Origin: Silicimonas sp.
GTDB taxonomy: Bacteria > Pseudomonadota > Alphaproteobacteria > Rhodobacterales > Rhodobacteraceae
DNA length: 58,716 bases
NCBI GenBank assembly: GCA_022820365.1
Contig: JAJEFO010000060.1
Span: forward strand, 1-58,716
Direction of reading: 5' to 3'
Below are positions 35,290 through 43,480 of the stretch, in pieces. The notes beneath the pieces are model-generated. The model was not told the DNA's origin, searched no databases, and saw only the letters and a list, made by a program, of their open reading frames with translations. Position 1 is the first letter of the stretch. Each line of letters begins with the position of its first letter. Both the position numbers and the translations under genes were made by a program.

Positions 35290-36597
35290 TCAGAGAATGA
35301 CGTCCGGCAACCAAAGCACGATCCGGGGAAACACCGTGATGATGATTGCCGCGAGCAACATCAGGAAGAAGAACGGGACGGCACCTCGGGCAATTTCGCC
35401 GATGGACTTGCCGGTAATGCCCTGCAGCACGAACAGGTTGAAGCCGATGGGCGGCGTGATCAGCCCAAGCTCGATCATGATGATGAGGAAAATGCCGAAC
35501 CAGATCGGGTCCCAGCCTGCGGCCACGACGATGGGCAGCGTGATCGGAAGCGTCATGACCATGATCGACAGTCCGTCCAGGAACATGCCAAGCAAGATAT
35601 AGAACACGCCGATCAGGATGACGATGCCCAGCGGCCCCAGATCCATCGCGGCCAGAAGCTTGGCGACCTCTTGCGGGACATGCAGGTAGGCCATGCTCGA
35701 AGACATGAAACTTGCCGCAACAAGAATCGTGACAACCATGCAGGTGATCCGCGTTGCCCCGGTCAGCGCATCGACAAAGACGGCCCAGGAAAACTGCCCA
35801 AGCAAGGCCACCAGGACGATCGAGGCGGCGAATCCAAGTGCCGCAGCCTCGGACGGGGTGGTCACGCCGCTGTAGATTCCGCCCAGAATGATGACCATCA
35901 AGGCCAGAATGGGGGCCAGGTCGAGCAGGCTCTTGGCGAAATCCATCACGGAGTAGCGCACGTCCTCGCTTTCGCCCGTGATTGGAGAACTCCACGCTCG
36001 AAAGACGATGTATCCCGAGTAAAGCCCCGATATCAGCAGGCCCGGCAGGATGCCGGCGGCGAAGAGGCCCGTGATCGACTGTTCGGCCAGAACGCCGTAG
36101 ATGATCATCGAAATAGACGGCGGGATCATCAGACCCAGGCTGCCGGCTCCAGCAAGCGATCCGGTCGCGATTCGGCTGTCGTAGCCACGGCGTTGCAGTT
36201 CCGCCATCGTGATCTTGCCGACCGTGGCGGTGGTCGCGGTGCTTGACCCGCTGACGGCAGCGAAAAGAGTGCACCCGACAACATTGCAATGCAGCAGCTT
36301 GCCCGGGATCAGGTTCGTCCAAGGAGAAAGACCCCTGAACAGCCTGTCGGACACGTCCGTTCGGAACATGATCTCGCCCATGAAGATGAACATCGGAATG
36401 GCGGCGAGTTCCCAAGTGCTGGCGGTTCGCCACATCGTCCCCTTCATGATCGAGCCGACGCGGGCCAGCGGAAAGTCCAGAAGCAGCGTCAGCGATGTCA
36501 GCGCGACCATCAGAAGGGCGACAAAAATCCAGGTCCCGATCCCGAGGTAGAATGCGAGAAAGCCGAAAACGGCAAACGCCAGGACGATCTCCCACAT
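35290..36597 (-). CDS. dctM: TRAP transporter large permease (DctM family)
   Basis: A 435-aa inner-membrane protein with about 12 helices. DctM hallmarks are GSIMKGTMWRTASTWELAAI, FIFMGEIMFRTDVSDRLF, GSSTATTATVGKITMAELQR, GSLAGAGSLGLMIPPSISMI and LITPPIGFNLFVLQGI. It is the ion-coupled channel half of a tripartite importer for carboxylates or other small organic acids. It starts 4 bases after the small permease gene and ends the operon hydrolase, dctP, dctQ, dctM. Confidence 0.92.
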   Translation of the reverse strand: MWEIVLAFAVFGFLAFYLGIGTWIFVALLMVALTSLTLLLDFPLARVGSIMKGTMWRTASTWELAAIPMFIFMGEIMFRTDVSDRLFRGLSPWTNLIPGKLLHCNVVGCTLFAAVSGSSTATTATVGKITMAELQRRGYDSRIATGSLAGAGSLGLMIPPSISMIIYGVLAEQSITGLFAAGILPGLLISGLYSGYIVFRAWSSPITGESEDVRYSVMDFAKSLLDLAPILALMVIILGGIYSGVTTPSEAAALGFAASIVLVALLGQFSWAVFVDALTGATRITCMVVTILVAASFMSSSMAYLHVPQEVAKLLAAMDLGPLGIVILIGVFYILLGMFLDGLSIMVMTLPITLPIVVAAGWDPIWFGIFLIIMIELGLITPPIGFNLFVLQGITGKSIGEIARGAVPFFFLMLLAAIIITVFPRIVLWLPDVIL

Positions 36598-36601
36598 CGG
36601 C

Positions 36602-37132
36602 CTACTCCAGCCCCAGCTCGGCGGCCTTCTTCGATGAAAGATCAGCCTCGCGCATCAGGACTTTCAAAAGGTAGGACAGAAACTGCAGCAGCAGGATTCC
36701 CAGCCCGATCGAGACAAAGCTCTCGGGCAGCCAGAGCGGCACCTGCGCTACGGTTTCGGAGACGTAGCCCCGTTCATAGTTGCGCAAGACGTTCCGAGTG
36801 AAGAACCAGAATGCCATGCCGCAGCTGAAGATGCCGAAGCAGATGCAGACGATTTCCAGGAACCAGCGTACACGCCCCTTGCTGCTGAGCGAGGCCAGGA
36901 GCAGGTTCATGCGGATCAGCGTTCCCTTTTCCAGCGATTGACCAAGAGCCAGAAAGCTCATCGCACCAATGCCGTAGCCCACGAGTTCGTCCGCCATGTG
37001 CGTTGATGCGGAGAAAAAGGTCCTCATCACCACTTCAGTCAGGATCAGGCCGGTCATCATCAGCAAGATCAGCACGGCGACCAGCATCCCCACGCGGTTG
37101 ATGAAAGTTGACAGGCGGTGAACCCAGGTCAT
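36602..37132 (-). CDS. dctQ: TRAP transporter small permease (DctQ family)
   Basis: A 176-aa protein with four helices, the first VGMLVAVLILLMMTGLILTE. It has the DctQ-type segment EVVMRTFFSASTHMADELVG and a last helix region SFVSIGLGILLLQFLSYLL. It forms the membrane complex with DctM. It is separated from the binding-protein gene by 78 bases holding an attenuator-like hairpin. Confidence 0.88.
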   Translation of the reverse strand: MTWVHRLSTFINRVGMLVAVLILLMMTGLILTEVVMRTFFSASTHMADELVGYGIGAMSFLALGQSLEKGTLIRMNLLLASLSSKGRVRWFLEIVCICFGIFSCGMAFWFFTRNVLRNYERGYVSETVAQVPLWLPESFVSIGLGILLLQFLSYLLKVLMREADLSSKKAAELGLE

Positions 37133-37157
37133 TGCGCCCCTGTGTGCCCGGAAAGAG

Positions 37158-37184
37158 AGGGTCGCCGTCCCGTCGGAACGGCGA
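37158..37184 (-). terminator. Intercistronic hairpin between dctP and dctQ
   Basis: A perfect 9-bp stem GGTCGCCGT / ACGGCGACC with a 9-base loop, without a strong T-tract. It lies 27 bases after the dctP stop. It would favour higher output of the binding protein than of the membrane subunits. Confidence 0.6.
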
Positions 37185-37210
37185 CCTTCAATTCTTTGCT
37201 CTGGTCGCTT

Positions 37211-38224
37211 CTAGTTGGCAACCATTTCCAGCTGCTTTTGGTATGCCGCAAGGATTTCGTCCGCGAGCTCTTCACCGATCTGCGCGCGCCATTCATCAAT
37301 GGCAACCTGGGCTGCGGTCTTGAGTTCGTCGACGAAGCTTTCGGGCACGTCGCGGATTGCCTTGACATTGGCGTCCTTGAGACGCTGCACGTTCAAGTCG
37401 ATCCGGGCCTGGGAAGCTGCCCAAAGTTCGTCTTCGACTTCCTTCGCCGTATCCAGCACGATTTGCTGAAGGTCCCCGGGAAGTCCGTCGAACACGTCCT
37501 TGTTCATGTGCACCATGTTCGAGCCCATCGTGAAGTTGAGGTAGTGGTAGTGGTCCAGATATTCTTCGAACTTCGCCGAAAGGCCGCCCTCTTCCGACGT
37601 AAGCACTGCCTCGATGGCATTGGTTGACAGCGCAGGCACCACGTCAGCCCAGCTCATCTGGATCGCCGCGGCACCTAGCTCCTTGAGCGTCACTGTGCCG
37701 TTCTTGTCATAGGTGCGGACCTTCATGCCCTTCATGTCCGCGGCCGACGCGACCGGGCGCTTCGTCCAAAGGCCGACAGGCGTCCAGGGTTCTGCCAAGA
37801 GAAGAATCTGGTTCCCCTTTGCAAATGCCTCGGCATAGTACGGGCGCGCTGCATCGATCAATGCCTTGGATTGCTGCGGGTTCGTAGCCATGAACGGCAG
37901 GTTGTTCATCAGGAACACCGGATCAAATCCGGTAAACACCCCCGTGTAGGTCGAGGCGATCTGGACGGCCTGGTCCTCAACCGCGGCCCAGTGATCCTTG
38001 GACTTGTAGCCAAGGGATCCACCGAAGTGATTGGTGATCTGAATGCGGCCGTCACTGTTTTTTGAAAGACGCGCGGCGAAGATCTTGTCCGCTTCACCCG
38101 AAATGGACGATTCGCCGTATTCGTTCGGCATGTCCCATGCCACTTCCTGAGCTTGTGCTGGCACACCAAGCGCCAGGCTCATGGATGCGAAAGTCGCATA
38201 GAGCATCTTTTTCGGCATTTTCAT
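37211..38224 (-). CDS. dctP: TRAP transporter substrate-binding protein (DctP family)
   Basis: A 337-aa periplasmic protein. The Sec signal is MKMPKKMLYATFASMSLALG followed by VPAQAQ with cleavage after AQA. The DctP pattern is clear: GGSLGYKSKDHWAAVEDQAV, PFMATNPQQSKALIDAARPY, AAADMKGMKVRTYDKNG with the Arg that normally holds the substrate carboxylate, then LKELGAAAIQMSWADVVPAL and the helix-rich C-terminus. The substrate is probably an organic acid or zwitterion. It follows the alpha/beta hydrolase gene by 47 bases. Confidence 0.92.
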   Translation of the reverse strand: MKMPKKMLYATFASMSLALGVPAQAQEVAWDMPNEYGESSISGEADKIFAARLSKNSDGRIQITNHFGGSLGYKSKDHWAAVEDQAVQIASTYTGVFTGFDPVFLMNNLPFMATNPQQSKALIDAARPYYAEAFAKGNQILLLAEPWTPVGLWTKRPVASAADMKGMKVRTYDKNGTVTLKELGAAAIQMSWADVVPALSTNAIEAVLTSEEGGLSAKFEEYLDHYHYLNFTMGSNMVHMNKDVFDGLPGDLQQIVLDTAKEVEDELWAASQARIDLNVQRLKDANVKAIRDVPESFVDELKTAAQVAIDEWRAQIGEELADEILAAYQKQLEMVAN

Positions 38225-38271
38225 GTTCGGTTTCCTACTCCTTGATGTTGATTTTGCCTGACCGGCTTTGG

Positions 38272-39129
38272 TCAGAGTCCCATTTGGGAAAACAGCGCTG
38301 CCGTGAGCGGGCTCAAACGATTGCGGTATTCCCCCACCACGTTCACATGGTCGTGGTTGCCGACTTCAAGGTAGCTTGCCTCGAACCCGGCATCCCGGCA
38401 TGCGTCCGTGTAAATCCGCGACTGACGGCGGAATTCGCTGGTTTCGCCACCACCGACAGCAATCACCGTCGGGGGCATCCATTTCGGCAAGTGGTGGATC
38501 GGGCTGTTCCGGCGCGACGTCTCGCCGTCCATCTTCAGATCGGCATTGAGATAGGAAAGCCGCAGCGGTTCCAGATCGAACAGACCGCTGAGCGGCACGG
38601 CGCCGTTCACCACGTCGAAGGGCAGCCCGTACGCCTCCCAACTGGTCGCCAGGAGAATGCCGGTCAGATGACCGCCCGCCGAATGGCCGGTGACGTGGAT
38701 GCGTCCGGGGTCGCCCCCGATCCTGGCGGCGTTGTCATAGATCCACTTCAATGCCTGACGGTTCTGCTCGGCAATCGCGTCCATCGTGACGTTCGGGCAA
38801 AGATCATAGTTGTTCAGAACGACCGCTGCCCCAGCCTCGACAAACCGTTCGGCGACAAACCGGAACATGTCCTTGTCGAAGGCCCTCCAGTAACCGCCGT
38901 GAATGAACAGGAGAGTGGGCGACCCGCCGCGCCCGGGCCAGACGTCAAGCCTTTCGAGATCGGTCTTGCCGAAGGGGACATCGAGCTGGCATTCGAATTT
39001 CGAGACCGCACGCTCGTTGTGTGGCGCCATCGACTCGAAGGTCTCCGCGAAATGCGGGCAGCGCACGCGCATGTCGTATTCGTAGTCCAGTTCTTCCTGC
39101 GTGAACTCGCCGTAGACCTTCTCCGCCAT
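38272..39129 (-). CDS. Alpha/beta hydrolase (kynurenine formamidase-like)
   Basis: 285 aa from the ATG at 39129 (MAEKVYGEFTQEELDYEYDM), the usual N-terminus of this family. An in-frame ATG at 39189 would add 20 residues, starts only 10 bases from operator copy D and lacks a ribosome-binding site. The oxyanion motif is FIHGGYWRAFDK and the nucleophile elbow is VTGHSAGGH; the C-terminal His lies in VGNHDHVNVV. HGGYW proteins of this type hydrolyse aryl formamides or esters. It heads the operon with the TRAP genes, so it may act on the imported compound or its product. Confidence 0.8.
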   Translation of the reverse strand: MAEKVYGEFTQEELDYEYDMRVRCPHFAETFESMAPHNERAVSKFECQLDVPFGKTDLERLDVWPGRGGSPTLLFIHGGYWRAFDKDMFRFVAERFVEAGAAVVLNNYDLCPNVTMDAIAEQNRQALKWIYDNAARIGGDPGRIHVTGHSAGGHLTGILLATSWEAYGLPFDVVNGAVPLSGLFDLEPLRLSYLNADLKMDGETSRRNSPIHHLPKWMPPTVIAVGGGETSEFRRQSRIYTDACRDAGFEASYLEVGNHDHVNVVGEYRNRLSPLTAALFSQMGL

Positions 39130-39198
39130 GGCCGGATCTGTCCCCAATAGAGAGCGCCCTGAGGCACGGTAAGTCAGGGGAATGTGCATTGCAACCCA

Positions 39199-39217
39199 AA
39201 TATATCTTTAATATATC
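39199..39217. promoter_or_regulatory. Regulon operator copy D
   Basis: AATATATCTTTAATATATC, the fourth copy of the 19-bp palindrome. It lies between the divergent hydrolase/TRAP operon and the ABM, DinB, monooxygenase, hydantoinase operon, 33 bases before the first start of the latter. Confidence 0.75.
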
Positions 39218-39249
39218 TAAGCTCGATTCACTGGAAGGAGACCACCGCA

Positions 39250-39558
39250 GTGCACGTCAGAATGTCGTATTGGAAGTGCAAGCCCGAGTTTTGGGGCAAG
39301 GACGCGGAGCTGTTCGAATCGGGCGCGGTGCCGATCATGCAGACGCACGCAGGCTTCGTTCGCGCGATGCTTCTGGCCAAGCCAGAGGACCCTCAGCGTG
39401 TCGCGCTTACGGTCTGGGCGGATCGCGAGGGTTACGATGCCTTCGTTGACAGCCCGGACCTGCAGCACATCATCGACATGTTCGAGCACATGTACTTGCC
39501 GGGCGGCAATCCAGACCCGGTGGAATACGACGTGCGCGCCCAGGGTGGCGGAGCATAG
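39250..39558 (+). CDS. Small dimeric alpha/beta-barrel (ABM-like) protein
   Basis: 102 aa from the GTG at 39250, chosen because GGAAGGAG lies 9 bases upstream; an ATG 12 bases later is too far from it. The pattern MSYWKCKPEFWGKDAELFES, HAGFVRAMLLA, VALTVWADREGYDAFVDSPD resembles antibiotic-biosynthesis-monooxygenase (ABM) domain proteins. It may be a cofactor-free monooxygenase or a small stabilising partner. It is the first gene of the plus-strand operon under operator D. Function is inferred only at fold level. Confidence 0.7.
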   Translation: MHVRMSYWKCKPEFWGKDAELFESGAVPIMQTHAGFVRAMLLAKPEDPQRVALTVWADREGYDAFVDSPDLQHIIDMFEHMYLPGGNPDPVEYDVRAQGGGA

Positions 39559-39624
39559 CGGACTGCAACCGGCGCTGCTCGCCTTGCAGGACGGCGATGC
39601 GCCCATTCACCAGGGGACAGGAAC

Positions 39625-40155
39625 ATGGCAGAGCTATTGGACGTCGAAACGGCTGCGCGTTACAACGCCTGGGCAAACATTCGCATCTACAACGCGCTTC
39701 GCAAGCTTTCGGACCAGGAACGCAAGCAAGACCGCAAGGCCTTTTTCCGGTCGATTCACAACACGATGAATCACGTTTTGCTTGCGGACCTGATCTATCG
39801 CGAGCGGCTGGAAAGGAAGCCCACCACCTACACGACCCTGGACGAAGTCCTCCATGACGACTTTGACGCGCTTGTGGCGGCACATCGCGCCAACGACGTC
39901 TGGTACTCCGATTTCTGCGCGCGAATGACCCAGGACGAACTCGACGCCAACCTGACCTTCACGGCGGTCGGCATGGATCAGGAAGAGATTTTCTCGCTGC
40001 CCAAGAAGCTGTGCCTGACCAATCTCTTCCAGCACCAGATCCATCACCGCGGCCAGGTGCACCAGATGATCAGCGAAACCGGGCACTATCCGCCGCCGGT
40101 CGACGTTGTGAAATTCGGTCGCGGCGACACCGATCAGTGGAGCGACACGGCGTGA
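39625..40155 (+). CDS. dinB: DinB-family putative metal-dependent protein
   Basis: A 176-aa four-helix bundle of the DinB/YfiT-like type: YNAWANIRIYNALRKLS, then FFRSIHNTMNHVLLADLIYR with metal-ligand His, then LFQHQIHHRGQVHQMISETG with the C-terminal ligands. The family includes thiol-dependent S-transferases and metal-dependent hydrolases; here it probably serves the pathway rather than DNA damage. Its TGA overlaps the GTG of the monooxygenase gene. Confidence 0.82.
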   Translation: MAELLDVETAARYNAWANIRIYNALRKLSDQERKQDRKAFFRSIHNTMNHVLLADLIYRERLERKPTTYTTLDEVLHDDFDALVAAHRANDVWYSDFCARMTQDELDANLTFTAVGMDQEEIFSLPKKLCLTNLFQHQIHHRGQVHQMISETGHYPPPVDVVKFGRGDTDQWSDTA

Positions 40156-41450
40156 GCGAGCGGGAAGAAGACGTCCTGATTGTAGGCGCGGGACAGGGCG
40201 GTCTTTCTGCAAGCTTCCATCTGACGCAGGCAGGGGTGCCTCACCGCGTCGTGGACCGCGGCGGCGTGGGTCACGCCTGGGAATGCCACAGGTGGGACAG
40301 CTTTTGTCTGGTGACACCGAACTGGACAGTGAACCTGCCTGGCCGCCCCTATGAAGGAGACGACCCGGATGGCTTCATGCATCGCGACGAATTCGTCGCC
40401 TACCTGAAGGACTGGGCAGCCTCGTTCAACGCGCCCGTGACCAGCGGGGTGGAGGTCCGGAGGATCGAAAGGGACGGCGAGGGATTTCACGTCGCGACGG
40501 ACCGGGGCGGCATCCGCGCGCGCGCAGTCATCGTCGCCACCGCAACCTACCAGTACCCGAAGCTTCCTGCCGTATCCAAGTCGCTTCCGGGCGACATCCG
40601 CCAGCTTCATGCCGAAGACTACAAGAACCCGGATCAGGCCGCCAATGGCGCGGTCATGATCGTCGGCTCGGGCCAAACAGGTTGCCAGATCACCGAAGAT
40701 TTCCTGCGCGCCGGCCGCGAGACGCTTCTATGCGTCTCCCGCACCGGCCGCTTGCCGCGCATCTATCGCGGCAAGGACGTGCTGCATTGGCAAGAGGTGA
40801 TGGGACTTCTCGACCGCACGCCCGACATGCTGGACGATCCGAGCCAGCGCTTTGTCGGCGATCCGCATCTGACAGGCCGCGACGGCGGCGGCCTGGTCAG
40901 CCTTTACCGCTTTGCCGAGCGCGGCGTGCGCCTGTTGGGCCGGTTCATTGACGTCAGGGGACGAACGCTGAAATTCAAGGACGATCTGCATGAAAACCTG
41001 GAATGGGCCGACAGGTTCTGCGACGACCTTGTCGCGCGGACCGACGGGTTCATCGAGAACAACGGCATCGATGCCCCGCAAGGCAGCGAAGATCTTGGGC
41101 ACATGAACCCGGACCAGCAGCTTCCGGTGTCGCCCCTGACGCTGGACCTGGATCAGGCCGGCATCGGCACGGTGATCTGGGCCACCGGATTTGCCTACGA
41201 CTTCTCCTGGATCGACGGCGTGCCGGTAGACGATCTGGGCTATCCGACAACCGAAGGTGCTGCGAGTCCGCTTGATGGATTGTTCTTTTGCGGACTGAAT
41301 TGGATGACCAAGCGCAAGTCGGGGATCCTCTACGGAGTGGACGAAGACGCGCAACTTGTCGCGGACCAGGTTCAGGCCTTCCTGAAGCAATCCTCTGCGG
41401 TCTGCGTGTCTAGGCGGGGAAAGGGGATCACCGAATGTTCATCGGCGTAG
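40152..41450 (+). CDS. FAD/NAD(P)-dependent monooxygenase-like flavoprotein
   Basis: 432 aa from the GTG at 40152 (SEREEDVLIVGAGQGGLSAS), which overlaps the DinB stop (GTGA); a longer upstream frame is rejected. The FAD motif GAGQGG is at 12-17, the class-B-monooxygenase-like region is RVVDRGGVGHAWECHRWDSF, and the NADPH Rossmann motif is VMIVGSGQTGCQI. GTVIWATGFAYDFSWI near the end is the ATG motif of this family. It could N- or C-hydroxylate an intermediate. Its end overlaps the hydantoinase A start by 16 bases. Confidence 0.85.
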   Translation: MSEREEDVLIVGAGQGGLSASFHLTQAGVPHRVVDRGGVGHAWECHRWDSFCLVTPNWTVNLPGRPYEGDDPDGFMHRDEFVAYLKDWAASFNAPVTSGVEVRRIERDGEGFHVATDRGGIRARAVIVATATYQYPKLPAVSKSLPGDIRQLHAEDYKNPDQAANGAVMIVGSGQTGCQITEDFLRAGRETLLCVSRTGRLPRIYRGKDVLHWQEVMGLLDRTPDMLDDPSQRFVGDPHLTGRDGGGLVSLYRFAERGVRLLGRFIDVRGRTLKFKDDLHENLEWADRFCDDLVARTDGFIENNGIDAPQGSEDLGHMNPDQQLPVSPLTLDLDQAGIGTVIWATGFAYDFSWIDGVPVDDLGYPTTEGAASPLDGLFFCGLNWMTKRKSGILYGVDEDAQLVADQVQAFLKQSSAVCVSRRGKGITECSSA

Positions 41451-43477
41451 ACGTGGGCGGAACTTTCACCGACATCGCGGTCAATCGCGATGACGGTGAA
41501 ACCCTCTTGCTGCACAAGCTGCCATCCACTCCGGACGCACCGGAACGCGCGATCGTCGACGGGCTGTCCGCCATTCTGGGACAGCACAGCTTGTCGGGCG
41601 ACGGGGTCATGCGCCTGGCCCATGGCACGACGGTAGGGACAAACGCCCTGATCCAGCGCAAGCACGGCAAGGTGGCGCTGATCACGTCGGCGGGCTTCCG
41701 TGACCTTCTGGAAATTGGGCGCCAAACGCGCCCGTCGGTTTACGACATGCATTCCGACCACCCGGCCCCGCTGGTCGAACGCCGGCTCAGGATCGACGTG
41801 CCGCAGCGCACGCTTGCCGACGGAAGCACTCACGTTCCGCTTGACGAAAGCGCTGTCCTTGCGGCCGCAGCGCGGCTGGGCGAAGAAAACGTGGACTGCG
41901 TGGTCGTTTGCTTCCTCCATTCCTACGCCTTCCCCGAAGACGAGCAGCGTGCGGCGGCGCTGCTGCGAAAGGCACTTCCAATGAACGTCTCGGTGCTTTG
42001 TTCGTCGGATGTCTACCCGGAGTTCCGCGAGTACGAACGGTTTTCCACGACGGTCCTGAATGCAGCCCTGATCACGATCATCGGATCCTATCTCGACCGT
42101 TTGACGCAATCGGTCGCTGACCTTGGCATCGGATCCGAAGTCAAGATAAGTCAGAGCGCCGGCGGGCTGATGTCGATCCGGATGGCCAGGGAATTTCCGG
42201 TGCGTGCCTCGCTGTCCGGCCCTGCCGCAGGCGTGCAGGGCGCGCAGCGACGGGCCCTGGCGGCCGGGTTCGAGAACATCATCACGCTCGATGTCGGAGG
42301 CACTTCGGCCGATGTCGCCCTCCTGAAGGACGGCAACGCGATCGAGGTGAACGAACGCGATCTTGCAGGATTCCCGGTCCGCATCCCGGCGCTGGACGTG
42401 AACGCGGTGGGTGCCGGCGGCGGCTCCATTGCCTGGATTGACCGCGACGACCTCCTGAAAGTCGGACCGCAAAGCGCCGGCGCCGTACCTGGACCGCTTT
42501 GCTATGACCTGGGCGGCGCCGAAGTTACCGTGACGGATGCGAATGTCATGCTGGGCCGTCTCAACAGCGAGTCCCTGCTTGCCGGACGCATGCCCATCAA
42601 GTCGGAACTTGCCGTGCTGGGCATCACCGCGCTGGCGGAAAGGCTCGGCGTCGCCGCTGACGAGGCCGCGCTTGGCATCCTGCGTGTGGCTGCTGCGACC
42701 ATGGTGAAGGCCATCCGGTCAATCTCGGTCGAACGCGGGCATCACCCGGGCGACTTCTCGCTGTTCGTCTATGGCGGTGCAGGCGCGCTTTTCGCAACCG
42801 AGGTCGCGCGAGATCTTGGCATCCCGCAAATCGTTGTTCCACCCGATCCGGGCATTCTTTGTGCCGAAGGCGCGCTCAACGCCTCGCTGTCCACCGATTT
42901 CGTCGTGACTACGCTTTCAGGGCTCAACAAGGCAGGTATCGCCAAACTCCGCGATGCCGCCGCAGAATTAGACGCACGTTCAACGGAGTGGTTCGCGTCA
43001 GAAGACGTTCCCAGCCACCTCCAACGCAGGGCGTGGACGGTTGGCGCACGCAATTTCGGTCAGAATTACGAACTCACGCTCGAACTGGATCTGGCCAAGG
43101 ACGACGATGCCCTGATCGCCGACCTCACAGGAACGTTCCTCGTGGCGCACGAATTCACTTATGGATTTGCCTCGGAAAGCGAAGCGGTTCAGATCGTGAA
43201 CGTGGCCGTCAAGGCCATTGGCGAATTGAAAAAGCCTGAACTTCCGATGGCACCGGAGATCGCCCCCGCAACGCCCGACGGACACCGCATGACGCTGTTC
43301 GAAGGCACCGAACGGATCGAAACGCCCCTGTTCAGCCGCAGTGATCTGCCCAAGGGGCAGGTCATCGAAGGCCCCGCCATCGTCGAACAGATGGACACGA
43401 CGGTTCTTGTCTTTCCCGGCGACAGGGCCACAACGGACCCTTGGGGCAACCTTGTCATCGACGTGAAGGGCCACTGA
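41435..43477 (+). CDS. hyuA: Hydantoinase/oxoprolinase subunit A (HyuA)
   Basis: A 680-aa ATP-binding subunit of the acetone-carboxylase / N-methylhydantoinase / 5-oxoprolinase family. The ASKHA nucleotide-binding N-terminus is MFIGVDVGGTFTDIAVNRDD. Other blocks are LAHGTTVGTNALIQRK, FLHSYAFPEDEQRA, SAGGLMSIRMAREFP, TLDVGGTSADVALLKDG and DVNAVGAGGGSIAWIDRDD. With HyuB it hydrolyses cyclic amides such as hydantoins, N-methylhydantoin or 5-oxoproline at the cost of ATP. Length is normal. It belongs to the operon under operator D. Confidence 0.92.
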   Translation: MFIGVDVGGTFTDIAVNRDDGETLLLHKLPSTPDAPERAIVDGLSAILGQHSLSGDGVMRLAHGTTVGTNALIQRKHGKVALITSAGFRDLLEIGRQTRPSVYDMHSDHPAPLVERRLRIDVPQRTLADGSTHVPLDESAVLAAAARLGEENVDCVVVCFLHSYAFPEDEQRAAALLRKALPMNVSVLCSSDVYPEFREYERFSTTVLNAALITIIGSYLDRLTQSVADLGIGSEVKISQSAGGLMSIRMAREFPVRASLSGPAAGVQGAQRRALAAGFENIITLDVGGTSADVALLKDGNAIEVNERDLAGFPVRIPALDVNAVGAGGGSIAWIDRDDLLKVGPQSAGAVPGPLCYDLGGAEVTVTDANVMLGRLNSESLLAGRMPIKSELAVLGITALAERLGVAADEAALGILRVAAATMVKAIRSISVERGHHPGDFSLFVYGGAGALFATEVARDLGIPQIVVPPDPGILCAEGALNASLSTDFVVTTLSGLNKAGIAKLRDAAAELDARSTEWFASEDVPSHLQRRAWTVGARNFGQNYELTLELDLAKDDDALIADLTGTFLVAHEFTYGFASESEAVQIVNVAVKAIGELKKPELPMAPEIAPATPDGHRMTLFEGTERIETPLFSRSDLPKGQVIEGPAIVEQMDTTVLVFPGDRATTDPWGNLVIDVKGH

Positions 43478-43480
43478 GCC